From contig NZ_JACHNV010000001.1 in NCBI RefSeq assembly GCF_014199535.1, forward strand, positions 1,178,001 through 1,242,000: 64,000 nucleotides of DNA. The letters run 5' to 3'. Position 1 is the stretch's first letter. The number at the start of each line of letters is the position of its first letter. The stretch comes from Hymenobacter latericoloratus (GTDB taxonomy: Bacteria > Bacteroidota > Bacteroidia > Cytophagales > Hymenobacteraceae). The notes beneath the pieces were generated by a model. It ran no database searches and was not told where the DNA came from. It was given only the letters and a program-made list of their open reading frames with translations. Shown here piece by piece: positions 7,869 through 15,810 of the stretch. Made by a program: the position numbers and the translations under genes.

Positions 7869-8306
7869 ATGACAGATACAGACCTTAAGTTAGAATTTAC
7901 TATTCAGAGGTGTCCAACTGATGATCAGTTGAAATATGCTTTAGCCTACTTGGAAGGAGAATTGATTATCAAAATTGACGAGCAGGTATATTTTCATGAG
8001 CCTGGTATAATGTTAGTCGAATTCGGAATAGTGCTGAATAAGTGGTTGGCAAAAGTTAAAGCAACAGATCAGGCAGTACCCATGGAATATTTCACGATGG
8101 ATCATGATGCAGGAGAAGGAGCAATACTAACACTAAAACCTGTTGACAATGCGTGTTACCTGATTCACTCTATCTGGCAAAAATCCGCCTGCCCCAGACT
8201 CATGAATGAGCAAGAGTTAACAGTGGCTGCTACGTCATTTATAGAAGGGCTGCATACAGAATTAGGTCGTAGAGGCTTAGTAGGGCTCGTTGCTACACTG
8301 TCGTAG
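7869..8306 (+). CDS. hypothetical protein, AT-rich
   Basis: A 145-residue acidic, soluble protein (MTDTDLKLEFTIQRC at the N-terminus). No family was recognised. It has no signal peptide or membrane helix. Features that might help a search are FHEPGIMLVEFG (about 41-52), FTMDHDAGEGAILTLKP and the C-terminal GLHTELGRRGL. Codon use is clearly richer in A and T than rpsA or the desaturase. It lies just beyond the toxin-antitoxin pair and the desaturase remnant, so it may belong to the same acquired segment. The size and style resemble small immunity or accessory proteins, but that is only a guess. Confidence 0.7.
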   Translation: MTDTDLKLEFTIQRCPTDDQLKYALAYLEGELIIKIDEQVYFHEPGIMLVEFGIVLNKWLAKVKATDQAVPMEYFTMDHDAGEGAILTLKPVDNACYLIHSIWQKSACPRLMNEQELTVAATSFIEGLHTELGRRGLVGLVATLS

Positions 8307-8363
8307 CGGAATAAAGCCGTTTGTAATAACACTTTGTCCTGTGGCAAATAGCTCTGAACTCCG

Positions 8364-8371
8364 TATCTTTG
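8364..8371 (+). promoter_or_regulatory. -7 element of the rpsA promoter
   Basis: TATCTTTG followed by gc matches the TAnnTTTG consensus. It leaves an untranslated leader of roughly 100-110 bases before the rpsA ATG at 8483, room for translational control, though no specific structure was identified. Confidence 0.6.
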
Positions 8372-8482
8372 CCGCCCCGCCAGGGTGGCGAGGCCGGCGT
8401 AACTGCGCTGTGTATCAAGTAAAAACGCGTTCCGGAGGCGGGCCCTGCGCCGGACGTGTACACGAGGGCCATCCGCTATATC

Positions 8483-10309
8483 ATGGCAGAAGTAGTAGAC
8501 AACTTCGACTGGGACAACGTTTCAGCTAACGCTTTCGGTGGCAACTACACCGCTGAGCAGCGCGCTGAAATGGAGCAGATGTACAGCAACACGCTGACGA
8601 CTGTCCAGGAAGAAGAAGTAATCAAAGGCACCGTTGTGGGCATCACTGACCGCGACGTAATCCTGAACATCGGCTTCAAATCCGATGGTCTGGTGCCCCT
8701 CTCCGAATTCCGCGACCTGCCCGAGCTGAAAGTGGGCGACGAGGTAGAGGTATTCATCGAGGACCAGGAAGACCAGAACGGTCAGCTGATCCTGAGCCGT
8801 AAGAAGGCCAAGATCAAGCAGGCTTGGAAAGCTATTTACGACGCTCTGGAGAACGACACCGTTCTGGAAGGCGTAGTGAAGCGCCGCACCAAAGGTGGTC
8901 TGATCATGGACCTGGACGGCGTTGAAGCCTTCCTGCCCGGCTCGCAGATCGACGTGAAGCCCATCCGTGACTTCGACATCTACGTGGGTCGTCGCATGGA
9001 AGTGAAAGTGGTGAAAATCAACGCCGCTTTCGACAACGTGGTAGTTTCGCACAAAGTCCTGATCGAGAAAGACCTCGAGAAGCAGCGCGAAGCCATCCTC
9101 AACAACCTGGAAAAAGGCCAGATCCTCGAGGGCGTTATCAAGAACATGACCAACTTCGGTGTGTTCATCGACCTCGGTGGCGTAGATGGTCTGCTGCACA
9201 TCACCGACATCTCGTGGGGCCGCATCGCTCACCCGAGCGAAGTGCTGCAGCTCGACCAGAAGCTGAACATCGTAGTGCTGGACTTCGACGAAGCCAAGAA
9301 GCGTATCAGCCTCGGCCTGAAGCAGCTGACTCCCCACCCATGGGATTCGCTGGGCGCCGATATGGGCGTAGGCTCGAAGGTGAAAGGCCGTATCGTGAAC
9401 GTGGCCGACTACGGTGCGTTCATGGAAATCATCCCCGGCGTAGAAGGCCTGATCCACGTTTCCGAAATGTCGTGGAGCCAGCACCTGCGTAACCCGCAGG
9501 ACTTCATCAAGCAGGGCGACGTAGTAGAGGCTCAGATCCTGACCCTCGACCGCGAAGACCGCAAGATGAGCCTGGGCATCAAGCAGCTGACCGAAGATCC
9601 GTGGACCCGTGGCGACTTCGCTACGAAGTACGCCGTAGGTACCAACCACAACGGTCTGGTGCGCAACCTGACCAACTTCGGCCTGTTCGTGGAGCTGGAA
9701 GAAGGTGTGGACGGCCTCGTGCACGTTTCCGACCTGTCGTGGACCAAGAAGATCAAGCATCCTTCGGAAGTAGTGAAGGTGGGTGATCGTCTGGACGTGG
9801 TAGTGCTGGAACTGGACGTAGCGAACCGTCGTCTGGCCCTGGGTCACAAGCAGCTGGAAGAAAACCCCTGGGATACGTTCCAGACGGTGTTCACCCCCGG
9901 CTCGGTACACAAGGCTACCATCACCGAGAAAAACGACCGTGGTGCGGTTCTCGAGCTGCCTTACGGCATCGAAGGCTTCGCGTATCCCAAGTCGCTGGTG
10001 AAGGAAGACGGCAGCAACGCTGAGAACGGCGAAACGCTGGACTTCCGCGTGGTTGAGTTCTCGAAAGATGACCGTCGCATCGTGCTGTCGCACACTGCCG
10101 TGTTCAACCAGGCGCAGGAAGAAGACAGCCGCGCTGCCAAGTTCGCCAAGAAGAAGCCCGCTACGGGTGCCGCTGCCGGCGCTCAAGGCGAAGGCAAGCT
10201 CAGCGACCTGAAGAAAGCCCAGCCGGCCGAGAAATCGACCCTCGGTGACCTGGACGCTCTGTCGGCTCTGCGCGACAAGATGCTGGGCAACGAGCAAGGC
10301 GGCGAGTAA
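8483..10309 (+). CDS. rpsA: 30S ribosomal protein S1
   Basis: S1 binds mRNA and helps it onto the 30S subunit. The 608-residue product contains six S1 RNA-binding repeats, starting near residues 45, 127, 214, 302, 388 and 475. Repeats 3-5 are the most regular (MTNFGVFIDLGGVDGLLHI, LTNFGLFVELEEGVDGLVHV), and a lysine/alanine-rich tail follows. The open frame extends nine codons upstream to a GTG, but MAEVVDNFDWDN at 8483 is the conserved start. Codon use is strongly biased, as expected for a highly expressed gene. It is monocistronic, with its own promoter and a strong terminator. Confidence 0.97.
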   Translation: MAEVVDNFDWDNVSANAFGGNYTAEQRAEMEQMYSNTLTTVQEEEVIKGTVVGITDRDVILNIGFKSDGLVPLSEFRDLPELKVGDEVEVFIEDQEDQNGQLILSRKKAKIKQAWKAIYDALENDTVLEGVVKRRTKGGLIMDLDGVEAFLPGSQIDVKPIRDFDIYVGRRMEVKVVKINAAFDNVVVSHKVLIEKDLEKQREAILNNLEKGQILEGVIKNMTNFGVFIDLGGVDGLLHITDISWGRIAHPSEVLQLDQKLNIVVLDFDEAKKRISLGLKQLTPHPWDSLGADMGVGSKVKGRIVNVADYGAFMEIIPGVEGLIHVSEMSWSQHLRNPQDFIKQGDVVEAQILTLDREDRKMSLGIKQLTEDPWTRGDFATKYAVGTNHNGLVRNLTNFGLFVELEEGVDGLVHVSDLSWTKKIKHPSEVVKVGDRLDVVVLELDVANRRLALGHKQLEENPWDTFQTVFTPGSVHKATITEKNDRGAVLELPYGIEGFAYPKSLVKEDGSNAENGETLDFRVVEFSKDDRRIVLSHTAVFNQAQEEDSRAAKFAKKKPATGAAAGAQGEGKLSDLKKAQPAEKSTLGDLDALSALRDKMLGNEQGGE

Positions 10310-10341
10310 TTTCGTTGGTCTCTTGTAGGCTACCTAACCAG

Positions 10342-10369
10342 AAGGCCCCGGAGCAATCCGGGGCCTTTT
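10342..10369 (+). terminator. rpsA intrinsic terminator
   Basis: aaggccccgg and ccggggcctt enclose a short loop and are followed by ttttg, 33 bases after the rpsA stop. Confidence 0.9.
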
Positions 10370-10396
10370 GTTGTAAGAGGGGGTAGGAAAATATGC

Positions 10397-10468
10397 CATC
10401 CCGAGCGAAGCGGGGAATCTGGGTTACTCGCAAGACAGTAACCCAGATTCCCCGCTTCGCTCGGGATG
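10397..10468. repeat. long perfect inverted repeat after rpsA
   Basis: Two exactly complementary 32-base arms (beginning catcccgagcgaagcgg) are separated by 8 bases. The tcgggatgac/catcccga ends are typical of a hairpin repeat family that recurs in this window with related but different arms at 34318-34396, 53661-53849 and 55467-55562. Confidence 0.85.
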
Positions 10469-10563
10469 ACAACTCCTGGCAGCGCAGAAGTGTGATAGAT
10501 ATAAAATTTCCTGCAGAAATACAGTTACTTACCCGGCCAGCAAGCGAAAATACGCTGCGTGAC

Positions 10564-10594
10564 TTGGCGAAAGTCGGATTAAGGCGTATGTTTG
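10564..10594 (+). promoter_or_regulatory. tRNA-Cys promoter
   Basis: TTG at 10564-10566 and TATGTTTG at 10587-10594 are separated by 20 bases, the spacing known for Bacteroidetes -33/-7 promoters. Transcription would start a few bases before the tRNA. This is the best-formed promoter in the window. Confidence 0.75.
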
Positions 10595-10610
10595 CATCCT
10601 CAAAACCACT

Positions 10611-10681
10611 GGTGACGTGACCGAGTGGCTAGGTAGAGGTCTGCAAAACCTCCTACAGCGGTTCGAATCCGCTCGTCACCT
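10611..10681 (+). tRNA. tRNA-Cys (GCA)
   Basis: A full cloverleaf can be drawn. The acceptor stem is GGTGACG/CGTCACC with discriminator T. The D arm follows, the anticodon arm has loop ctGCAaa, and the T arm contains GGTTCGAATCC. Discriminator U and anticodon GCA both identify cysteine. CCA is not encoded. A run of T follows directly. Confidence 0.95.
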
Positions 10682-10711
10682 CTTTTTTTCCTGTTTTCAG
10701 AGTGCCTAGTG

Positions 10712-10745
10712 CCCCGGTCGATTAGCCCCGACCGGGGTTTTTGCA
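10712..10745 (+). terminator. terminator downstream of tRNA-Cys
   Basis: ccccggtcg (10712-10720) and cgaccgggg enclose a short loop and are followed by a run of five T. Confidence 0.85.
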
Positions 10746-10960
10746 TTTTATGGCCTTTCTCCTCAACTCACATATCAGTTAAACGGAAAGAATATAACCC
10801 AACTAAGAAATTTATTTCCCAAGACCTATTCGTTGAAAATGACCGGCATAGATAGGTTTGCTGCCAGATGCTGAAAAAAATGATTCCAGCGGTATAATCC
10901 CTACATTTCATTCCCGCGTAGAATCGCGCACCTGATTATTCCACTCCCCCTTCTTCTCCC

Positions 10961-13585
10961 ATGAAAATTATTGACCTCCGCACAATGCGCGGCCCCAGCT
11001 ACTGGTCTGTGAAGCATTACAAGCTGATTGTAATGAAAGTAGACTTGCAGGATCTGGCCGATACGTGGTCGAACAGCGTGCCAGCTTTGGCCGAGCAGCT
11101 ACCTAAACTGCTGCCGGAACTGGCCCAGCCCCAACCAACGGACTCCGAAAAATCACTGAGCAAGCATCCGCCCCTGACGGAAGAACAGCTGATAGATGGG
11201 GAGCCGCTGAGCCATGTAATCCTGCACGTTGCCCTGGCCCTGCAGCGCACGGCTGGTATGCCCGTATTCTGGGGTAAGTCGTATCCGGCTCATCAGGAAG
11301 GCGTTGATTTTGTGGTATTCAGCTACCAGGAGGAGCGTGCCGGACGGGTAGCGGCCGAAGCGGCCGTGCAGATAGTGGAAGACTTATGCCAGGGCCGGGC
11401 CGTAACTCTGAAGCCCATTATTGATGAGCTACACGAGATTCGGGAAGAGGAGTTTTTCGGGCCCAGTACGTACAGCATCGTAGCGGAAGCCGCCTCGCGT
11501 AATATTCCCTACATCCAGCTCAAGAACAGCAACATTATTCAGCTGGGCTACGGGGTCAACCAGAAGCGCATTTGGGCGACTACCACCAGCTATACCTCGC
11601 ACGCCGGGGTGGAGGTGGCGGGCAATAAGAACCGCACCAAAGCCATGCTGAAAGATGCCGGCGTACCGGTGCCGTACGGAACCACTGTGTACTCGGAGGA
11701 TGGCCTGCGCGACGCGGTGGAGGACTTGGGCTTCCCGATTGTGACCAAACCCCTGGACGGTAACCACGGCAAGGGCGCTACCATCCGCATCATGAACTGG
11801 GAGGACGCGGTAGAAGGCCTGAAGGCGGCCCAGAAATACTCCCGGGCCGTGATTGTAGAGCAGTTTATTGAGGGCCATGACTACCGCCTGTTGGTAGTAA
11901 ATGGCAAGCTGATTGCCGCCGCCAAGCGCACGCCGGCCGCCGTTACCGGCAATGGCGTCAGCACCATTCAACAACTCATTGCTAAGGTAAACGAGGATCC
12001 GCGCCGGGGCGTGGGTCACGAAAAGGAGTTGACCAGCATCAAGGCCGACCAGCACACGCTGGACATCCTCAAAACCCACGACCTGACCCTGGATTCGGTA
12101 CTGCCGGCCGGGCAGGAAATCTACCTCAAGAGCACGGCCAACATCAGCACCGGCGGCACCGCCACCGATGTAACCGACCTGGTGCATCCGTACAATGTGC
12201 TGCTGGCTGAACGCGTGGCCGGGATTATTGGGCTGGACATTTGCGGAATTGATTTGCTGACTTCGGACATTGCCATTCCGCTGAACGAAACGCGCGGCGC
12301 GGTGATTGAGGTAAACGCCGCCCCTGGCTTCCGGATGCACGTAGCGCCCACCGAAGGGCTGCCGCGCAACGTAGCCGCGCCGGTGGTGGATATGCTGTTT
12401 CCGCCGGGTAGCACTGCTCGCATTCCCATTATGGCCGTAACGGGCACCAACGGTAAAACAACTACCACGCACTTGTTGTCGCACATCGTGGCTTCCAAGG
12501 GCTACAAAGTAGGACATACCACCACCAGCGGCATCTACATTCAGGGGGTGCAGCTGCAGAGCGGGGACTGCACGGGCGGGCAGAGCGCCGAGTTCGTCCT
12601 AAAAGACCCAACGGTAAATTTTGCCGTGCTCGAAACCGCCCGGGGAGGTATGCTCCGCTCGGGCCTCGGGTTCCATACCTGTGATATTGCCATTGTAACC
12701 AACGTAGCCGCCGACCACCTGGGCATGCGCGACATTTACACGGTGGAGGAGATGGCCGCCGTGAAGGGCGTGCTACCCCGCACTGTGCGCAAAAACGGCT
12801 GGGCTGTTCTCAACGCCGATGATGACCTGGTGTACGCCATGCGCGAAAAGCTGGAGTGCCGGGTGGCCTTGTTCAGTATGAATGAGCACAGCCCCCGCAT
12901 CCGGGAGCACGCCGAGAACGGGGGGCTGGCCGCCGTGTACGAGGAAGGCTACATCACGATTTACAAAAACAGCTACAAGCTGCGCATCGACCGCGCTTCG
13001 GAGTTTCCCATCACGTTTGGGGGTAGGGCCACCTTCAACATTGAAAACTCATTGGCCGCCGCCCTGGCCTGTTACTGCTACGGCTTCGATAAGGACGATA
13101 TCAAGCAGGCCTTGCGCACCTTTGTGCCGTCGGCGGCCAAAACGCCGGGCCGCATGAACGTGTACAAGTTCCCGACGTTTGAGGTGATTGTAGATTATGC
13201 CCACAATACCCACGGCATCGAGAAATTCGCGGAGTTCCTGAATGCCACGGAGGCGACGCATAAAGTAGGGGTAGTATCGGGCCTGGGCGACCGGCGCGAC
13301 GAAGATACCCTGAGCTTCGCGCGGGTAGCTGGCCGCATCTTCGATGAAGTGGTGCTGCGGCAGGACCGGGACCTGCGCGGCAAAACGGCCGAGGAACTCA
13401 AGGAGATTATGACCCGCGGCCTGCGCCTGGATACTCCGGATCTGCCCATTACCTACATCGAAAACGAAATGGACGCCATCGACCATGTGCTGGCCACGGC
13501 CCAGCCCGGCTCCGTGGTGGTCCTCTTTACCGAAAATATCAAAGCCACGCTTAAGAAGCTCGACGACTTTGAATCACGGATTTAG
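10961..13585 (+). CDS. cphA: cyanophycin synthetase
   Basis: CphA builds cyanophycin, a polymer of aspartate backbone with arginine side chains that stores nitrogen, using ATP for each addition. The 874-residue length is what the family shows. Residues about 1-160 form the N-terminal domain. An ATP-grasp ligase domain follows (about 165-480; NKNRTKAMLKDAGVPVP, VTKPLDGNHGKG, VEVNAAPGFRMH), then a Mur-ligase-like domain with the P-loop AVTGTNGKTTTTHLL near 490-505 and VDYAHNTHG near 750. All expected parts are present. No cyanophycinase gene (cphB) or isoaspartyl dipeptidase gene lies beside it here. It is transcribed alone and ends in a nested inverted repeat. Confidence 0.93.
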   Translation: MKIIDLRTMRGPSYWSVKHYKLIVMKVDLQDLADTWSNSVPALAEQLPKLLPELAQPQPTDSEKSLSKHPPLTEEQLIDGEPLSHVILHVALALQRTAGMPVFWGKSYPAHQEGVDFVVFSYQEERAGRVAAEAAVQIVEDLCQGRAVTLKPIIDELHEIREEEFFGPSTYSIVAEAASRNIPYIQLKNSNIIQLGYGVNQKRIWATTTSYTSHAGVEVAGNKNRTKAMLKDAGVPVPYGTTVYSEDGLRDAVEDLGFPIVTKPLDGNHGKGATIRIMNWEDAVEGLKAAQKYSRAVIVEQFIEGHDYRLLVVNGKLIAAAKRTPAAVTGNGVSTIQQLIAKVNEDPRRGVGHEKELTSIKADQHTLDILKTHDLTLDSVLPAGQEIYLKSTANISTGGTATDVTDLVHPYNVLLAERVAGIIGLDICGIDLLTSDIAIPLNETRGAVIEVNAAPGFRMHVAPTEGLPRNVAAPVVDMLFPPGSTARIPIMAVTGTNGKTTTTHLLSHIVASKGYKVGHTTTSGIYIQGVQLQSGDCTGGQSAEFVLKDPTVNFAVLETARGGMLRSGLGFHTCDIAIVTNVAADHLGMRDIYTVEEMAAVKGVLPRTVRKNGWAVLNADDDLVYAMREKLECRVALFSMNEHSPRIREHAENGGLAAVYEEGYITIYKNSYKLRIDRASEFPITFGGRATFNIENSLAAALACYCYGFDKDDIKQALRTFVPSAAKTPGRMNVYKFPTFEVIVDYAHNTHGIEKFAEFLNATEATHKVGVVSGLGDRRDEDTLSFARVAGRIFDEVVLRQDRDLRGKTAEELKEIMTRGLRLDTPDLPITYIENEMDAIDHVLATAQPGSVVVLFTENIKATLKKLDDFESRI

Positions 13586-13747
13586 ACGGATTAAGCAGAT
13601 TTCGCGGATTTTGGTCACAGCAACCACTTGAAACCAAATCGGCGGTTACTAGCCACAAAAAAGCCTCTCCATTTAGGAGAGGCTTTTTTGTGCTGGAAAG
13701 ATTTTCGTCGTGACCAGAATCCGCGAAATCTGCTCAATCCGTGATTC
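13571..13747. repeat. nested inverted repeat joining the ends of cphA and the coiled-coil gene
   Basis: The outer arms start gaatcacggatt at 13571 and end in its complement at 13747. After allowing for a 10-base insertion (tagacggatt) in the left arm, they match over about 38 bases. They cover the last codons and stop of cphA and reach the stop codon of the convergent gene. Inside sits a terminator hairpin (13654-13692). A related arm (aatcacggatt) begins at 19251, after ung. Confidence 0.8.
13654..13692. terminator. bidirectional terminator
   Basis: cacaaaaaagcctctcc and its exact complement (13676-13692) flank a 5-base loop, with A-run and T-run at the two sides, so it can terminate both cphA and the convergent gene. 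Confidence 0.9.
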
Positions 13748-14694
13748 TATTTAAGGGTGAAGGTGGTTTTGCCGATCATCACGCCGCCTTCGTAGAGCTC
13801 CACGGTGTGGAGGCCGGTTTTGTAGCTGGCCCCTTTGGCGTAGAGGAACTGTACGGGCTGACGGGTATTGTCGAATACAATGTCCTGTTTGGCGGTGTAG
13901 AAAGCCTCGGCGCCGTCAATCATGAAGGTGCCGCCGCCGGTGCTCAGGTTATAGAGGGCCGCGCCGTCGGGCTCAATCAGGCGCATCAGAATCTGCTTGG
14001 TTTCCTTCGGCGACACATCGTTGCGGGCCAGGTTGAAGGTTACCTTGATTTTCTCGACCCGCTTAGCCTTGAACTCATTGTCGTCGTCGGCCTTCTCTTT
14101 TTCGCGGCTGTTAATAACGCCTACCCGGATGTTCTCAGCCTGCAGGCGCGAGGCTACGGCCACTTTCTCGCTCAGCTCCTGGTTGGAGCGTACTACCGTC
14201 GAAATGGTGTCCGTAAGCTTGTTCTGACGCTCCTTCAGCGTCGTCGTTTCGGTGTAAAGCGCCTCGTTGTCGGCTTTCAGCTGGGCAATTTCCTCGTCCT
14301 TCTTCCGCAACTGCACCTCGAAGTTGGCGGCCCGCTGCTTAAAGCGCTGCTGCTCGGCAATACTAAAGCTGCCGGCGCGAAAAGAACGTAGCTTCAGCAA
14401 GTCGGCATTGATCTGGGCCAGCTTGGCTTCCAGAGAATCGTTGGCCAGCCCCATGCCCTGCACCTCCTGGCTCTGGCGCTCATAATCGGCCTTCAGAGCT
14501 TCGTACTGCTTTATTTGCTCCTCCAGCTTCGCGTCTTTGGTGACTACATCCGCCTGCAGCTGCTCGTTTTGCTTGGCTTTCTGCTGGTTCATATAGAAAA
14601 GCAGGCCATTAATACCCAGCAGCACCAGAATCAGGGCCACAATCAGCAGGACGCGGTTGTTATTCTTCGGCTCGGGGTTCTGGTCTTGTTCCAT
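13747..14694 (-). CDS. membrane-anchored coiled-coil protein
   Basis: A 315-residue protein of unknown function. A charged N-terminus (MEQDQNPEPKNNN) precedes one transmembrane helix (about 14-33, VLLIVALILVLLGINGLLFY). A long coiled coil follows (about 38-190, rich in Gln, Lys, Glu and Leu heptads), then a globular C-terminal domain (about 215-315) of predicted beta strands ending KTTFTLK. Related proteins are common in Cytophagales and are often misnamed as chromosome-segregation ATPases because of the coiled coil; no ATPase motif is present. The coiled coil probably projects into the periplasm or cytoplasm as a spacer. Single gene. Confidence 0.8.
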   Translation of the reverse strand: MEQDQNPEPKNNNRVLLIVALILVLLGINGLLFYMNQQKAKQNEQLQADVVTKDAKLEEQIKQYEALKADYERQSQEVQGMGLANDSLEAKLAQINADLLKLRSFRAGSFSIAEQQRFKQRAANFEVQLRKKDEEIAQLKADNEALYTETTTLKERQNKLTDTISTVVRSNQELSEKVAVASRLQAENIRVGVINSREKEKADDDNEFKAKRVEKIKVTFNLARNDVSPKETKQILMRLIEPDGAALYNLSTGGGTFMIDGAEAFYTAKQDIVFDNTRQPVQFLYAKGASYKTGLHTVELYEGGVMIGKTTFTLK

Positions 14695-14739
14695 AGCAAG
14701 AGGGGTTAAGTGAAGCCCGGAGAGTCCGGGCGCAGGTAG

Positions 14740-14747
14740 TACCTTTG
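14740..14747 (+). promoter_or_regulatory. -7 element of the methyltransferase gene
   Basis: TACCTTTG fits TAnnTTTG and lies 60 bases before the ATG at 14807. Its position supports that start codon, although the GTG at 14780 also lies downstream of the element. Confidence 0.55.
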
Positions 14748-14806
14748 GGCAAAAATAACGGAGTTCCGTACCCAGGCAAGTGCCGAAGGTACAACCCAGC
14801 TACAAT

Positions 14807-15415
14807 ATGCACCCGGATTCGCAACTTGATGCCGCGTACTGGCAGCAGCGCTACCTGGCCGGCCAAACCGGGTGGGATACGGGCGGCATAACGCCCCCAC
14901 TGCGGGATTATTTTGCGCAACTGGGGCCACCCGATGCCCGCCGCATCCTGATTCCGGGTGCTGGCCGTGCTTACGAGGCCGAGTACCTGCACCGCCAGGG
15001 CTGGCCCAACGTGTGGGTGGCCGACGTGGCCACCGCACCTCTGCAGAGCCTACACCAGCGCGTACCGGATTTCCCGCCGCAGCACCTGCTCCAGCAGGAT
15101 TTCTTCCGGCTGGCGCCTACCCCTGCCTACGACCTGATAGTAGAGCAAACCTTTTTCTGTGCCCTGGACCCGGGCTTGCGCCCGGCGTATGCCCAGCAAT
15201 GTGCCCACCTACTACAACCCGGCGGTACGCTAATGGGCTTGCTGTTCGACACGGAGTTCAGCCAGCCCGGTCCACCGTTCGGGGGCTCCCGCGAGGAGTA
15301 CCGGGAGTACTTTGCACCTTATTTTGATTTCGTGCATTTTGACGCGGCCACTAACTCCCTGCCCCCGCGCCGGGGTCGGGAGTTGTTCATGTGTTTACGC
15401 AAGAGGGCTCAATGA
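14807..15415 (+). CDS. TPMT-family SAM-dependent methyltransferase
   Basis: A 202-residue methyltransferase of the thiopurine S-methyltransferase family, which transfers methyl groups to thiols, selenols or halides in the cytosol. Visible features are YWQQRYLAGQTGWDTGGITP near the N-terminus (the substrate-site WDxG segment), the SAM-binding ILIPGAGRAYEAEYL, the DVATAPL strand end, and QDFFRL with EQTFFCALDP. The frame opens at a GTG at 14780, but the ATG at 14807 fits homology and the upstream promoter. The true substrate is unknown. A small membrane protein gene follows 3 bases after the stop and may be cotranscribed. Confidence 0.9.
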   Translation: MHPDSQLDAAYWQQRYLAGQTGWDTGGITPPLRDYFAQLGPPDARRILIPGAGRAYEAEYLHRQGWPNVWVADVATAPLQSLHQRVPDFPPQHLLQQDFFRLAPTPAYDLIVEQTFFCALDPGLRPAYAQQCAHLLQPGGTLMGLLFDTEFSQPGPPFGGSREEYREYFAPYFDFVHFDAATNSLPPRRGRELFMCLRKRAQ

Positions 15416-15418
15416 CCT

Positions 15419-15703
15419 ATGCAGTCTGTTAACAAGCCAGTTTCTACTATAGGATGTATAGTGCTGACGCTAGCTTGGCTGTTTTGTAGCTCAATAGCTG
15501 TTGCATTCGCATATGCAGTACACCGCCGTTTTCTCAATACTTATACCGAGCAGGAATTGCGTAATGGAATAGTCTGGGATTCTGAAGATGCAGACGTATA
15601 TGCTTTATCCTTTTTGTTTGCCGGAGCACTCTGGTTGATTATTTCCTGGCTGCTGTGGTCCTTGCCACGCAGAAAGCATACAACCAGCAGCGTTCTTGCA
15701 TAG
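15419..15703 (+). CDS. small hypothetical membrane protein
   Basis: A 94-residue protein with two predicted transmembrane helices (about 10-32 and 61-82), separated by a polar loop rich in Glu and Asp and ended by a basic tail (PRRKHTTSSV). No family was recognised. It begins 3 bases after the methyltransferase stop, so it may be translated from the same transcript. Function unknown. Confidence 0.65.
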   Translation: MQSVNKPVSTIGCIVLTLAWLFCSSIAVAFAYAVHRRFLNTYTEQELRNGIVWDSEDADVYALSFLFAGALWLIISWLLWSLPRRKHTTSSVLA

Positions 15704-15810
15704 AGGTAAACTGAATTTCACCAAACTTTTGCTCGATCAGTTGCATCATCACAGGTGTTGATGCTTGCTCACCGTAGTCCTTCTACTGAATCAACTTGTT
15801 TGAATTTCCC

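Larger units (their letters stand above)
10310..10960. other. intergenic region between rpsA and cphA
   Basis: In order: the rpsA terminator, the long inverted repeat, a tRNA-Cys promoter, tRNA-Cys and a second hairpin terminator. Bases about 10746-10960 hold no convincing gene; they are AT-rich and probably contain the cphA promoter, but no clear TAnnTTTG match was identified. Confidence 0.7.

Noticed and set aside
8522..10297. 591-codon open frame antisense to rpsA
   Set aside because: It lies wholly within rpsA on the opposite strand. High GC and biased codons in rpsA leave the antisense frame free of stops. The translation is low in complexity (His, Val and Gln rich) and has no domain.
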